Shown: positions 38,723-48,834, counted from the stretch's first letter. The stretch: 64,000 nt of DNA from Butyrivibrio sp. AE3009 (GCF_000420845.1 NZ_ATVS01000003.1:1-64000), one strand, 5' to 3'. The notes: a model not told the origin generated them from the sequence alone. Numbers and translations: made by a program.

Positions 38723-41700
38723 TTATTTTTCCATAAGTATTTTTTCTATTTCATCCCAGTCCAGATTCTTAAGAAGCTTTTCAAGCTTTTCAAAGAATTC
38801 ATTATCTTCATCCGGAAGCTTATAGAGCCTAATATCCTCAAGAATCATCTCAACCGCATCATAATCCATTTTGGGAGCAAAATCTTTTAAGGCTTCATAG
38901 GCTCCTTCCAGTTCTTCCCGGGATATCAGCGGCTTCTTCTCGACTTTTTTCTTCTCAGGAACTGTCTTAAGCTTTTCTTTGTATTCCCTATACATCTCAA
39001 GAAGCTCAGCTATATGATCGTCAAAGAACTGAATATCATCTCCTCTGCCTGCCTTCTCCAGCTGTTCCGCAAGATAAGACAAATGAGTTGCGCCGATAAT
39101 CCTCGCTGTACTCTTTAGCGCATGAACCTTTATGGTACAGAACTCATAATCGCCATTTTTATAAGAATTTTCAATCTCCGCAGCTTTATCATCTATTCCA
39201 AGTTCGAAGGAATGGAGGAATTTAAGGTAAGCATCCAGGTTGCCGCAATATTTTATGCCATCATTAAGCTTGATTCCATCAATGTTTCGAAGAGCCTCAA
39301 CAACTTCCTTGTTTTCCTCATCATCCTGCTGATCAAAAGCCTCTTCTCCGGGATGTTCATAGTCATCAAAATTCTTGAGTAGTCCCACCGGCAGATATTT
39401 GAGGATAGTTTCCTCAAGAGTTTTTCCTTCTACAGGTTTGGATAAATAGTCATCGAAACCAGCTTCTTTGTAGAAAGAAGCTCCTCCGTTCATTACGTTG
39501 GCTGTAAGGGCTATTACAGGAATCTTGATATTTTTTTCCCGTATCTTCTTAAGTGTCTCGATTCCGTCCATTCCGGGCATCATATGATCCAGAATAATCA
39601 AGTTATAGGCACTGTTCTCCAGCTTGCAGAGGCATTCTTTACCGCTCTGGACCAGGGTGAGCTTAAGTCCCGTCTTTTTAAGAAGTCCTTCAATAACTTT
39701 CAGGTTCATATCGTTGTCATCTACAACCAGAACTCTTCCTTCAGGCGCAAAGAATGCAGGATAATACTCTTCCCTTTCCTTGTTGACACAGTCCTTTATT
39801 GTTCCTATTGGAGTATTGTCAACTATCGCCTGTTCAAGAACGAAGTAAAATCTTGATCCTTCTCCGATCTCACTTTCAACTAAGAGCTCACCACCAAGCA
39901 GGTGACAGAACTGATGTGAAATGTGAAGACCAAGGCCTGTGCCCTGAATGGATGAATTTCGGTCTTCATCAAGCCTCTCAAAGGCTTCAAATATCTTATC
40001 AAGCTTATCTTTTTCTATTCCGACTCCGGTATCTTCTACGGAATAATATACCTTACATTTATTCTCTCCCCTGTCGACAAGAGATACAGTCAGTTTGATT
40101 TTGCCGGAGTTGGTGTATTTTATGGCATTTGATAGCAGATTGATCAGCACATGCTTTATCTTACTGCCATCACCTTTGAGCTCTGAAGGAATCTGTGGAT
40201 CAATGTCCGTTTCAAATAACAGATCCTTTTCCTTGGTTCTTACACCAAACATCTTGATTATTGATAAGAGGAAGTCACGGGTATCGTAGTTCTCCTCCAG
40301 CAGTGTCATCTTACCTGATTCTATCTTGGACACATCAAGTACATCATTTATAAGGCCAAGCAGATGCAAGGATGCATTTTTGATATCATGGGCATATCCG
40401 ATAACAGACTCGGAATATTTGACAGGAACACCTTCTGTATCTTCTCTGAGAATCATTTCATCCATTCCGAGGATCGTATTAATAGGCGTTCTGATTTCAT
40501 GGGACATGTTTGCAAGGAATCTGGATTTGGCAGTATTAGCTCTGTCAGCTTCTTCCTTGGCTGCCACAACCATTTCATAATGCTTGTCGATGATTCTGTG
40601 ATATCCTGAAGCCATCCACAGACCATAAGCTATAGCCAGTATCAAAAAGCTTGAAGAGATCAAACTGATCCTTAATAAGAATTCTCTGGAATACTCAAGA
40701 ATTCCAAGCATACTGATATCCACTCCGGCATAAGCTACACAGTTGCCATGGTAGTCATAAACAGGCTCATAGGCCGTAAGAACATAGCTGTCCTTGTTCT
40801 CAATAACACTAACACTTTCACCTCTGACCAGCTGATCCATTTTATCCTTCAGAACATCATCCACAGGCAAATACTCACCTGTCTTGCCGGCAGACATGAA
40901 AGAAGGATCCGTATCAAATACAATATAGCACCCATCTTCCTCAATACGATAAACAAAAACATATACGGCATTTGGGGTATTATCCATTATCGCCTGCATT
41001 GTATCAAAGGCGTCTTTGTAATCTCGAGGTGCACTGCTAAGATCAAAGTTGCCGTTTATATAGCGATCTACCTCTTCGGCCGGAACCGCCCTGGCTACAA
41101 GTTTAGCAGCACCAATGGCTACATTTTTAATATTCTCCCTTGATCTGATGGTATATAAGGACACACTTATCCATGATATTGCGACTGTAAGCACAAGAGC
41201 TATAAGGGCAAGAAGCCATAAGAGCCTTGATCTTACTTTTTTCCTGCTGGACATATCCCAAATGTCAGTTTCCAGATCAAGTCCCATATGATTACGCCAG
41301 ATCTCGTTAGACAGATTCTTGGGAATAAGTTTGAAAATCAGAACCGCGATCATAAGAGAAAAGAATTTGTCGATAAAGCTGAAGATATTACTGGCAATCA
41401 GAAATGGTACAAGCCCTTCCATTCCAATAATCTTAGAGAAATAGTCTGTCATAGATTCAACAGTTGGATGAACAGGATAACCTGTAAGTGCCCATTCAAT
41501 AAACACCCCAACTGTTCCCGTGGTAACCGACAATACGAGATAATAATGTAGTTTACCTACTTTTGCCTTATCCCTTCGTCTGTAATAGAACATAGAGGTG
41601 ATAATAGCAACAAGAACATTGACTATTGCAAAATATAGTGAATAATCATCGAAAGCACCGGTTACCAGATTGGAGATCAGCGCCGTAAGAATACTATAGA

Positions 41701-41878
41701 ACAATCCGCATTCGCGAGCAACGACAATGGTACCTATGGTATTTAAATAAAGCGGAAGATTGTAGCTGTAGTTAAGCTCCATGCCGGCGACATTAATAAA
41801 CACACCCATCAGAGCTATCAAAAGACATTCAACCGTAATCTTATTTAATTTGAATTTCTTCTCTCCCCTATCCCCCAT
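38723..41878 (-). CDS. Hybrid sensor histidine kinase with ECF S-component-like N-terminus
   Basis: A 1051-residue membrane kinase. Residues 12-185 form about six helices resembling ECF-transporter S components ([29 protein letters not shown]). A helix at 218-241 leads to an extracellular sensor of about 150 residues with a Cache-like end (VAYAGVDIS), then a helix at 400-424. The cytoplasmic part has HisKA with His460 (MSHEIRTP), an ATPase with [16 protein letters not shown] and GTGLGLHIS, a receiver domain with phospho-Asp in [11 protein letters not shown], and an HPt domain with [15 protein letters not shown]. All parts of a phosphorelay are in one chain, yet no partner regulator is adjacent. 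The signal is unknown. AAGGAAG lies before the ATG. Confidence 0.9.
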   Translation of the reverse strand: MGDRGEKKFKLNKITVECLLIALMGVFINVAGMELNYSYNLPLYLNTIGTIVVARECGLFYSILTALISNLVTGAFDDYSLYFAIVNVLVAIITSMFYYRRRDKAKVGKLHYYLVLSVTTGTVGVFIEWALTGYPVHPTVESMTDYFSKIIGMEGLVPFLIASNIFSFIDKFFSLMIAVLIFKLIPKNLSNEIWRNHMGLDLETDIWDMSSRKKVRSRLLWLLALIALVLTVAISWISVSLYTIRSRENIKNVAIGAAKLVARAVPAEEVDRYINGNFDLSSAPRDYKDAFDTMQAIMDNTPNAVYVFVYRIEEDGCYIVFDTDPSFMSAGKTGEYLPVDDVLKDKMDQLVRGESVSVIENKDSYVLTAYEPVYDYHGNCVAYAGVDISMLGILEYSREFLLRISLISSSFLILAIAYGLWMASGYHRIIDKHYEMVVAAKEEADRANTAKSRFLANMSHEIRTPINTILGMDEMILREDTEGVPVKYSESVIGYAHDIKNASLHLLGLINDVLDVSKIESGKMTLLEENYDTRDFLLSIIKMFGVRTKEKDLLFETDIDPQIPSELKGDGSKIKHVLINLLSNAIKYTNSGKIKLTVSLVDRGENKCKVYYSVEDTGVGIEKDKLDKIFEAFERLDEDRNSSIQGTGLGLHISHQFCHLLGGELLVESEIGEGSRFYFVLEQAIVDNTPIGTIKDCVNKEREEYYPAFFAPEGRVLVVDDNDMNLKVIEGLLKKTGLKLTLVQSGKECLCKLENSAYNLIILDHMMPGMDGIETLKKIREKNIKIPVIALTANVMNGGASFYKEAGFDDYLSKPVEGKTLEETILKYLPVGLLKNFDDYEHPGEEAFDQQDDEENKEVVEALRNIDGIKLNDGIKYCGNLDAYLKFLHSFELGIDDKAAEIENSYKNGDYEFCTIKVHALKSTARIIGATHLSYLAEQLEKAGRGDDIQFFDDHIAELLEMYREYKEKLKTVPEKKKVEKKPLISREELEGAYEALKDFAPKMDYDAVEMILEDIRLYKLPDEDNEFFEKLEKLLKNLDWDEIEKILMEK

Positions 41879-41933
41879 AAAAGCTTCCTTGTCATCACGT
41901 TATTAAGTATATCTTTTTTTAGTATAACACAAA

Positions 41934-41962
41934 TGGCGGGAACTGTGTTAATGTTCCCGCCA
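41934..41962 (-). terminator. Terminator after the acyl-CoA synthetase gene
   Basis: TGGCGGGAAC (41934-41943) pairs perfectly with GTTCCCGCCA (41953-41962). The T-run on the minus strand is interrupted (ATTTGTGTT), so it is a moderate terminator placed 17 bases after the stop codon. Confidence 0.7.
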
Positions 41963-41978
41963 CACTGCTTGCAGTTAA

Positions 41979-43613
41979 TCATGACTGATTCTGTTTCTCT
42001 ACAATCTTTTCTCCGCAATATATCTCACGAAGCTTGGGCTTATCGATCTTACCTGTTGCATTCCTTATTACATTTGCAAAAATGATCTTCTTGGGTCTCT
42101 TGTATCTTGGTAGGTCAACGCAGAAGTGCTCAACTTCCTCTTCTGTAAGCGTCATGCCCTCTTTAACCTGTATAATGGCTGCTGCTATTTCTCCAAGACG
42201 CGCATCCTGAAGTCCGATAACAGCGGCATCGTGAATCTTGTCATTCTTGGCAAGGAAACTCTCAATCTGAACAGGATACAGATTCTCACCGCCTGAAATG
42301 ATAACATCCTTTTTACGGTCAACAAGGAAAATGAAGCCTTCCTCATCCTGTCTTGCCATATCACCGGTAAAGAGCCATCCATCCTTAAGGATCTCTGCTG
42401 TTGCCTCAGGGTTCTTGTAATATTCAACCATGACGCCCGGTCCCTTGACACAGAGCTCTCCGATCTCACCCTGCTTAACGATATTACCATCTTCATCAAC
42501 GATTTTGGTCTTCCAACCATATCCCGGAACGCCGATAGCACCGACTTTGCGTACATTCTCCATTCCGAGGTGAACACAACCGGGGCCTGTGGATTCTGAC
42601 AAACCGTAGTTGGTGTCATATTTGTGATGAGGGAAGTACTCAAGCCATCTTCTTATAAGGCTCGGCGGAATAGGCTGAGCTCCGATGTGCATAAGGCGCC
42701 ACTGGCTTAAATGATAATCCTCAAGCTTAAGCTTGCCACTATCCAAAGCAGCAAGTATGTCCTGTGCCCACGGAACCAGGAGCCATACTATAGTGCACTC
42801 TTCCTCAGAAACGGCTCTGAATATGGACTCGGGTGAATTGCCCTTAAGAAGGACTGCTCTGCTACCTGTGTACAGTGAACCGAACCAGTGCATCTTGGCT
42901 CCGGTGTGATACAGCGGCGGTATGCAGAGGAAATTGTCCTCATGTGTTGTCTCATGGTGCATAGCCTCCATCTTGGCTGACTGCATAAGAGCTGTATGAA
43001 TGTGTAAAATAGCCTTAGGGAAGCCTGTTGTTCCTGATGAGAAATAAATAGCGGCTTCATCCTTGTCCTCAATAAGAACTCTTGGAGCTACAGATGAGCT
43101 GTTGGAAACCTGTCTGTAATAGTCATCTGCGTAAGAAGGACACTGATCTCCAACAAAGAAAATAAGAGTTTCCTTCTTGATCTTCTCAGCTATATCCTCG
43201 ATTCGACCAATGAACTCAGGTCCGTAGAATAAAACGTCGGAATCGGAAGCCTTAAGACAATAATCAATTTCCTCAGCCGTAAATCTGAAGTTAAGCGGAA
43301 CTGCAATGGCTCCGGACTTAAGAATTCCGAAATAGATAGGAAGCCATTCAAGGCAATTCATAAGAAGGATCGCACATTTCTGTCCCTTCTTGATTCCTCT
43401 TTCAATAAGCATATTGGCTACTCGATTGGCCTTCTCATCGAAAACCGACCAGGTAATCTGTCTTCTGTAATAAGCTGTGGAAGTTGGCTGTATCAGCTCA
43501 TATTCCTTCCAGGTAACCCTCTGCTCTTCACGGATTTCAGGATTGATCTCCACAAGAGCAACTTCATCCCCATACAATTTGCTATTACGCTCAAGTAAGT
43601 CTGTAATTGGCAT
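41979..43613 (-). CDS. Acyl-CoA synthetase (AMP-forming ligase)
   Basis: A 544-residue adenylate-forming enzyme that activates a carboxylic acid with ATP and joins it to CoA. The P-loop-like AIYFSSGTTGFPKAILH is near residue 190. YGLSESTG, DGWLFTGDMARQDEEGFIFLVDR and the C-terminal KDVIISGGENLYP, with the lysine near the end in RNATGKIDK, are all present. The substrate cannot be read; medium-chain or aromatic acids are plausible. It is transcribed divergently from the iorAB-paaK locus, suggesting an arylacetate or related acid. Its promoter (43655-43683) and a palindrome at +1 (43628-43651) point to specific regulation. Confidence 0.88.
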   Translation of the reverse strand: MPITDLLERNSKLYGDEVALVEINPEIREEQRVTWKEYELIQPTSTAYYRRQITWSVFDEKANRVANMLIERGIKKGQKCAILLMNCLEWLPIYFGILKSGAIAVPLNFRFTAEEIDYCLKASDSDVLFYGPEFIGRIEDIAEKIKKETLIFFVGDQCPSYADDYYRQVSNSSSVAPRVLIEDKDEAAIYFSSGTTGFPKAILHIHTALMQSAKMEAMHHETTHEDNFLCIPPLYHTGAKMHWFGSLYTGSRAVLLKGNSPESIFRAVSEEECTIVWLLVPWAQDILAALDSGKLKLEDYHLSQWRLMHIGAQPIPPSLIRRWLEYFPHHKYDTNYGLSESTGPGCVHLGMENVRKVGAIGVPGYGWKTKIVDEDGNIVKQGEIGELCVKGPGVMVEYYKNPEATAEILKDGWLFTGDMARQDEEGFIFLVDRKKDVIISGGENLYPVQIESFLAKNDKIHDAAVIGLQDARLGEIAAAIIQVKEGMTLTEEEVEHFCVDLPRYKRPKKIIFANVIRNATGKIDKPKLREIYCGEKIVEKQNQS

Positions 43614-43627
43614 TTGTTGTTAACCTC

Positions 43628-43651
43628 CTTTAGCACACAAAAGTGCTAAAG
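43628..43651 (-). promoter_or_regulatory. 24-base palindrome at the start site of the acyl-CoA synthetase gene
   Basis: On plus: CTTTAGC-N10-GCTAAAG, with arms extending to 9 bp (CTTTAGCAC and GTGCTAAAG). It covers about +1 to +20 of the predicted transcript and abuts the AAGGAGG site, so it could be an operator or an mRNA hairpin limiting ribosome access. A near copy is at 51471-51494 in the symporter promoter. Confidence 0.7.
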
Positions 43652-43654
43652 TAA

Positions 43655-43683
43655 AGTATACTAGCTTTTGTAAAAAAGGTCAA
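43655..43683 (-). promoter_or_regulatory. Acyl-CoA synthetase promoter
   Basis: The minus strand has TTGACC (43678-43683), a 17-base spacer and TATACT (43655-43660). The predicted start is near 43648. Confidence 0.75.
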
Positions 43684-43703
43684 ACGGTCAATTGTAAAAG
43701 CAC

Positions 43704-43732
43704 TTGATTTTATGCACTTTTTACATTATTCT
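43704..43732 (+). promoter_or_regulatory. iorA promoter
   Basis: TTGATT (43704-43709), a 17-base spacer and TATTCT (43727-43732). Its -35 is only 20 bases from the divergent -35 of the synthetase. Just downstream, GCTTTA-N8-TAAAGC (43752-43771) is another inverted repeat that could bind a regulator. Confidence 0.6.
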
Positions 43733-43809
43733 AAATAGTAGCCGCTTTATCGCTTTAAATCATCATAAAGCTGATCCCTACGGCTATATATATTGGTAGG
43801 AGGTTATTG

Positions 43810-45564
43810 ATGGAAAACAATTCAAACAAGCAGCTCATGCTTGGAAACAAGGCTGTTGCCCGCGGTCTCTACGAAGCCGGTGTATGCTTTATTTCCAGTT
43901 ATCCCGGAACCCCAAGTACAGAAGTTACCGAAGAAGCTGCCAAATATGATGAAATCTACTGTGAATGGGCACCTAATGAAAAGGTTGCCATGGAATCTGC
44001 TTTTGGTGCATCTCTTGCTGGCAGAAGAGCTTTTTGCGCACAGAAACACGTTGGTCTCAACGTTGCCGCAGATCCTCTTTACACAATGTCTTATACAGGA
44101 GTTAACGCAGGACTTGTAATCGTTGTCGCTGATGATGCCGGCATGCATTCTTCACAGAATGAGCAGGATTCCCGTCACCACGCAATCGCTGCCAAGGTTC
44201 CTATGCTTGAGCCTTCAGATTCCGCAGAAGCTCTTGAATTTGCCAAGCTCGCCTATGAAATATCCGAGCAGTTTGACACTCCCGTACTTCTTAAAATGTG
44301 CACCAGAGTAGCACATTCCCAGTCTCTCGTATCTTGCGGAGATCGCACCGTTCCCGACAAGCCCTACGAGAAGAATATTGCCAAATATGTTATGATGCCC
44401 GGCAATGCCAAGAAGCGTCATCCTATCGTTGAGCAGAGAACTCTTGATCTTATAGCTTATGCAGAGACCTCTCCCGTCAACCGTGTAGAAATGGGAGACA
44501 CTAAGCTCGGTATCATCACTTCTTCTACTTCATATCAGTATGTTAAGGAAGTATTCGGAGACACTGTTTCCGTTCTTAAGCTGGGTATGGTCAATCCTCT
44601 TCCCGAGAAGCTTATTAAGGATTTTGCATCCAAGGTTGATGATCTTGTAGTTGTTGAAGAGCTTGATCCAATTATCGAGAATCACGTTAAGGCTCTTGGC
44701 CTTAAGGTATCCGGCAAGGACAAACTGCCCCTTGTTGATGAGTTCTCTCAGTCTCTTCTTGCCAAGGCTTTTGACAAAGAAGTGCCTGACTGCTTTGCTA
44801 TTGATGAGCAGATTCCCGGACGTCCTCCAGTAATGTGCGCAGGCTGCCCTCACAGAGGACTGTTCTATACTCTCAAGAAAAATAACTGCACTGTACTTGG
44901 AGATATCGGATGTTATACACTTGGCGCCGTTCCTCCCCTTGGTGCAATTGAAATGACTCTCTGCATGGGTGCATCCATCGGAGCACTTCACGGTTTCAAC
45001 AAAGTACGCGGAGCTGAGAGTGAGAAAAAGACCGTTGCTGTCATCGGGGATTCAACCTTCATGCACTCAGGTATGACAGGTCTTGCCAACATAGCCTATA
45101 ACCAGTCCAATTCAACTGTAGTTATAGTTGATAATTCAATCACCGGCATGACAGGTCATCAGCAGAATCCTACCACCGGCTACAATATCAAGGGCGACCC
45201 TGCCGGCAAGATCGATCTGGAGGCTCTTTGCAAAGCTATGGGCTTTGAAAGAGTTCGAGTTGTTGATCCTTATAATCTCAAGCAGTGTGATGAAGTTCTT
45301 AAAGAAGAACTTGCCGTTGAGGCACCTTCAGTTATCATCTCAAGACGCCCCTGCGCACTTCTTAAATACGTCAAGCACAATCCGCCTCTCAAGGTCAATA
45401 CAGATAAATGTGTTGGCTGCAAGAGCTGTATGAGAATCGGTTGTCCCGCTATTTCCATGAAAAATGGCAAAGCAACCATCGACACAACTCTTTGCGTTGG
45501 CTGCAACGTCTGCTCACAGATGTGCGGCGTAGGTGCCTTTGAAGCACCCGGAAAGGAGGCCTGA
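43810..45564 (+). CDS. iorA: Indolepyruvate ferredoxin oxidoreductase, alpha subunit
   Basis: A 584-residue thiamine-diphosphate and iron-sulfur subunit that, with IorB, interconverts aryl pyruvates (indole-, phenyl-, hydroxyphenylpyruvate) and aryl-acetyl-CoA with ferredoxin. The N-terminal pyrimidine-binding domain has SSYPGTPSTEVTE. The ThDP-binding motif is GDIGCYTLG onward (about residues 375-455, including VDNSITGMTGHQ). Two ferredoxin-like clusters end the chain: CVGCKSCMRIGCP and CVGCNVCSQMCG. The start is the ATG six bases after AGGAGG. It overlaps the ribosome site of iorB, two bases apart. Confidence 0.95.
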   Translation: MENNSNKQLMLGNKAVARGLYEAGVCFISSYPGTPSTEVTEEAAKYDEIYCEWAPNEKVAMESAFGASLAGRRAFCAQKHVGLNVAADPLYTMSYTGVNAGLVIVVADDAGMHSSQNEQDSRHHAIAAKVPMLEPSDSAEALEFAKLAYEISEQFDTPVLLKMCTRVAHSQSLVSCGDRTVPDKPYEKNIAKYVMMPGNAKKRHPIVEQRTLDLIAYAETSPVNRVEMGDTKLGIITSSTSYQYVKEVFGDTVSVLKLGMVNPLPEKLIKDFASKVDDLVVVEELDPIIENHVKALGLKVSGKDKLPLVDEFSQSLLAKAFDKEVPDCFAIDEQIPGRPPVMCAGCPHRGLFYTLKKNNCTVLGDIGCYTLGAVPPLGAIEMTLCMGASIGALHGFNKVRGAESEKKTVAVIGDSTFMHSGMTGLANIAYNQSNSTVVIVDNSITGMTGHQQNPTTGYNIKGDPAGKIDLEALCKAMGFERVRVVDPYNLKQCDEVLKEELAVEAPSVIISRRPCALLKYVKHNPPLKVNTDKCVGCKSCMRIGCPAISMKNGKATIDTTLCVGCNVCSQMCGVGAFEAPGKEA

Positions 45565-45566
45565 AG

Positions 45567-46145
45567 ATGGAGACTAAGAATATTATGATCGTAGGTGTCG
45601 GCGGACAGGGTTCACTTCTTGCAAGTAAGCTTCTCGGACACCTTCTCATGTCCCAGGGCTATGACGTAAAAGTCTCAGAGGTCCACGGAATGTCCCAGAG
45701 AGGTGGCAGCGTTGTTACCTATGTAAGATACGGCGACAAGGTGTACTCCCCTGTTATAGACAAGGGCGAAGCCGATTACATTGTTTCCTTCGAGATTCTC
45801 GAAGCTGCAAGATGGCTTCCATTCCTTAAAAAGGATGGACAGATTGTTACAAATACTCAGCAGATTGATCCTATGTCTGTCATTACCGGCGCCGCTGAGT
45901 ATCCCGAGGACCTTGTATCCAAATTAAAAGCAACAGGCGCAAAGGTTGATGCTCTTGACTGCCTCTCACTGGCAGAAGAAGCCGGCTCAGCCAAGGCTGT
46001 TAATATCGTCCTTCTCGGAAGACTCTCTCACTACTTCGATCTTCCCGAGGAAGAATGGATGAAGTCACTTGAAGCCAATGTTCCTACCAAATTCCTTGAG
46101 ATGAACAAGAAGGCTTTTGAACTCGGCAAACAGGCTAAAGGCTGA
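45567..46145 (+). CDS. iorB: Indolepyruvate ferredoxin oxidoreductase, beta subunit
   Basis: This 192-residue gamma-domain-type subunit completes the IorAB enzyme. The glycine-rich GVGGQGSLLASKLLG is at residue 10 and the family motif VHGMSQRGGSVVTYVRYG at about 40. Length is usual. It starts 2 bases after iorA with AGGAGG in the iorA 3' end, so the two are made in step. Confidence 0.95.
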   Translation: METKNIMIVGVGGQGSLLASKLLGHLLMSQGYDVKVSEVHGMSQRGGSVVTYVRYGDKVYSPVIDKGEADYIVSFEILEAARWLPFLKKDGQIVTNTQQIDPMSVITGAAEYPEDLVSKLKATGAKVDALDCLSLAEEAGSAKAVNIVLLGRLSHYFDLPEEEWMKSLEANVPTKFLEMNKKAFELGKQAKG

Positions 46146-46177
46146 TTATAAGGTCAACGCCAGGAGGATTAGCGGTA

Positions 46178-47479
46178 ATGGAAAAGTATTTTCAAAAAGA
46201 AATAGAATGTGCCCCACTTGAAGAAATAAGGAAAATCCAGAATGAGAAGCTCATCAAGCAGGTTAATCATGTATGGAACGACGTTCCTTATTATCGCAAA
46301 AAAATGGAAGAAAAAGGCGTCACACCCGATGACATCAAGTCAATTGATGACCTTCATAAGCTTCCGTTTTTGTCAAAAAAAGATTTACGAGATGCTTATC
46401 CCTATGGACTTATGGGTGTACCCAAAAAGGATTGCGTAAGAATCCATTCTACTTCCGGTACAACCGGAAAGCGAGTTATAGCGTTTTATAACCAGCATGA
46501 TATCGACCTCTGGGATGAATGCTGTGCCCGTGCCATCGTGGCAGCAGGTGGCTCAGAAGATGATGTATGCCAGATTGCCTACGGCTTTGGACTCTTTACA
46601 GGTGGTGCAGGCCTTAACGGTGGTTCCCACAAGGTAGGCTGTCTTACAGTTCCGATCAGCTCAGGTAATACCGACAGACAGATCATGTTCATCAATGATC
46701 TGCAGGCTACAATCCTTTGCTGTACTCCCAGCTATGCCGCTTATCTTTCCGAAAGATACAAAGAGGAAGGCTACGGTCCCGATGATATACCACTTAAGGC
46801 CGGCATATTCGGTGCAGAAGCCTGGAGTGAAGAAATGCGTTCTGAAATAGAGTCCACGCTTGGAATCAAGGCCTATGACATCTACGGGCTTACAGAACTC
46901 TCCGGCCCCGGCGTTGCTTTCGAATGCTCAGCGCAGCAGGGAATGCATATTAACGAGGATCACTTTATAGCAGAGATCATCGATCCCGAAACCGAGGAAG
47001 TACTTCCTGAAGGCTCAACCGGTGAGCTTGTCTTCACAGCTATTGACAAAGAAGCATTTCCTATGATTCGCTATCGCACAAGAGATATCTGCAGACTTAG
47101 CAGAGAAAAATGCTCCTGCGGCCGTACTCATATCAGAATGGCCAAGCCCATGGGCAGATCCGATGATATGCTTATTGTCAGAGGTGTTAATGTATTCCCA
47201 AGCCAGATTGAAACGGTTCTTCTTAACAACGGTTATCCTGCCAACTACCAGATTGTTGTTGACAGAGAGAACAACACCGATTCCCTGGATGTTCAGGTCG
47301 AGATGACTCCTGAGATGTTCACCGACAACCTTGGTGAAGTTGAGGAGCGCCAGAAGAAACTTGTTGAGGACATGAAGTCCATGCTCGGAATCAAGGTCAA
47401 GATCTCTCTTATGGCTCCCAAATCCATCGCAAGAAGCGAAGGCAAGGCTGTCAGAGTTATTGATAAGAGAAAGATCTGA
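46178..47479 (+). CDS. paaK: Phenylacetate-CoA ligase
   Basis: A 433-residue AMP-forming ligase joining phenylacetate (or indoleacetate) to CoA. The phosphate loop is IHSTSGTTGKRVIAF near residue 92. YGLTELSGPGVAFEC, IRYRTRDICRL and the C-terminal KSIARSEGKAVRVIDKR follow. Next to iorAB it either recovers ATP from aryl-acetyl-CoA during amino acid breakdown, or activates arylacetate so that IorAB can carboxylate it for amino acid synthesis. Rumen bacteria are known to do the latter. AGGAGG lies 10 bases before the start. Confidence 0.93.
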   Translation: MEKYFQKEIECAPLEEIRKIQNEKLIKQVNHVWNDVPYYRKKMEEKGVTPDDIKSIDDLHKLPFLSKKDLRDAYPYGLMGVPKKDCVRIHSTSGTTGKRVIAFYNQHDIDLWDECCARAIVAAGGSEDDVCQIAYGFGLFTGGAGLNGGSHKVGCLTVPISSGNTDRQIMFINDLQATILCCTPSYAAYLSERYKEEGYGPDDIPLKAGIFGAEAWSEEMRSEIESTLGIKAYDIYGLTELSGPGVAFECSAQQGMHINEDHFIAEIIDPETEEVLPEGSTGELVFTAIDKEAFPMIRYRTRDICRLSREKCSCGRTHIRMAKPMGRSDDMLIVRGVNVFPSQIETVLLNNGYPANYQIVVDRENNTDSLDVQVEMTPEMFTDNLGEVEERQKKLVEDMKSMLGIKVKISLMAPKSIARSEGKAVRVIDKRKI

Positions 47480-47528
47480 CGTGTATAATATTATTGACAG
47501 TTAATCCAACATATAATCGGAGGTAGCT

Positions 47529-47963
47529 ATGAGCATAAAACAGATCTCTGTATTTCTTGAAAACAAACCAGGAACACTTAAGAAGCTTACCAGCGTTATG
47601 GCCCAGAACAATATCGACATGCGTGCCACCTCTCTTGCTGAAACCAAGGATTTCGGAATTGCCCGTATCATTGTAGATGATGCTCTTGATGTGGTTAATG
47701 TCTTAAAGGACAATGATTTTGTTGCAAGCCTCACTCCTGTCCTTGCGGTAGAAATTCCCGATGAAGCAGGTGGACTGGACAAGCTCCTTGATGTATTTGC
47801 CCAGGCAGAAGTTAATATCGAGTATATGTATGCTTTCCCCAGCAGAGGAGCTGCAGGCAATGCTTACATGATCTTCCGTGTTGCTGATACCAAGGCCGCT
47901 GAAGCCAAGCTTACCGGCAAAGGCCTTAAGATTCTTACACAGGAAGACATCGCAAATATCTAA
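47529..47963 (+). CDS. Two-domain ACT amino-acid-binding protein
   Basis: A 144-residue protein made of two ACT domains in tandem (about 1-66 and 72-140), beginning ISVFLENKPGTLKKLTSVMA, and with no attached enzyme. ACT domains bind amino acids, and this stand-alone type regularly accompanies iorAB-paaK in Clostridia. It probably senses an aromatic amino acid and modulates a partner (inference). GGAGGT lies 5 bases before the ATG. The transcript ends at the hairpin 47975-48012. Confidence 0.9.
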   Translation: MSIKQISVFLENKPGTLKKLTSVMAQNNIDMRATSLAETKDFGIARIIVDDALDVVNVLKDNDFVASLTPVLAVEIPDEAGGLDKLLDVFAQAEVNIEYMYAFPSRGAAGNAYMIFRVADTKAAEAKLTGKGLKILTQEDIANI

Positions 47964-47974
47964 TATAAAACAAA

Positions 47975-48020
47975 ACACCGCATTCTGATGAATTCACATC
48001 AAAATGCGGTGTATTTATTT
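47975..48020 (+). terminator. Bidirectional terminator after the ACT gene
   Basis: ACACCGCATT (47975-47984) pairs with AATGCGGTGT (48003-48012), with TGATG/CATCA continuing the stem. The T-rich flanks on both strands serve the ACT gene and the converging lipase gene. Confidence 0.85.
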
Positions 48021-48834
48021 AGAATCCCATAGCAGCCAATTCTCCGGCCACATTAAGATAAAAATCTGTTATATCAGCTACTCCTTCACCCTGCTTGCGG
48101 GTAAATCTCATACGCCTCATATCTACTTCATCACAATGGGAAATACCTCGACGGGAGTTACTCTTAACCTCGCCTTTATAGTTCCCCCACTTTACAGAAT
48201 CCGGAGTAAGAAGTCCATCATTTGGTCCCTCGAGTAGCCATACCACAAGGCTTGGGAACCATAAAAACATATCTCCAAAAGGTGATTTCATGACAAATGC
48301 ATAACTTTGATAATAGGTATTCGGATCATCAGGATTGGCTTCGTTGAATTTTTCCGCTTCTTCTGTGGTAAACAGCTTAAAGACACTATAAGAATCAGGC
48401 TTATTATCGCCTAATATTTTGAATACAATGTCAGTGCATTTTCCTGCAAACTTTACAAGAAAAGCCGGTAGTCTTAGAAGTTTATCAACTGTGGCAGAAC
48501 CGTGATGTGGTGAATTAATAGTTGTTACAGATGCGATTTTGTCGCCCAGATTATATTGAGATATCGCGCACCTGATATCGAGACCTCCCTTGGAATGAGC
48601 AATTACATTGAGCTTCTCTGCTCCGGTCTCTTCTAATATCTTTTGGACCCTATAAGAAAGGTATTCTGCATTGGTTTCAACTGATGCATTGCTATCCTGG
48701 TTGCCATAAAACACTTTACAACCGGCTTTTTCAAGCATTCCCGGAATTCTTCCCCAATAATTAAGATATTTGCGATCTCTGAATCCCATACCATGGACCA
48801 TAAGAATCGGATACTTCAGATTAATCTCATCCAT
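48019..48834 (-). CDS. Lipase-like alpha/beta hydrolase
   Basis: A 271-residue hydrolase resembling class 2 and PGAP1-type lipases. The oxyanion strand is PILMVHGMGF at residue 9 and the nucleophile elbow is VIAHSKGGLD, with Ala replacing the first Gly of G-x-S-x-G. TTINSPHHGS follows, as in triacylglycerol lipases. There is no signal peptide, so the substrate is likely internal, or export is unusual. The start is the second of two close ATGs, 7 bases after GGAGG; the longer reading to 48906 lacks a site. Confidence 0.85.
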   Translation of the reverse strand: MDEINLKYPILMVHGMGFRDRKYLNYWGRIPGMLEKAGCKVFYGNQDSNASVETNAEYLSYRVQKILEETGAEKLNVIAHSKGGLDIRCAISQYNLGDKIASVTTINSPHHGSATVDKLLRLPAFLVKFAGKCTDIVFKILGDNKPDSYSVFKLFTTEEAEKFNEANPDDPNTYYQSYAFVMKSPFGDMFLWFPSLVVWLLEGPNDGLLTPDSVKWGNYKGEVKSNSRRGISHCDEVDMRRMRFTRKQGEGVADITDFYLNVAGELAAMGF

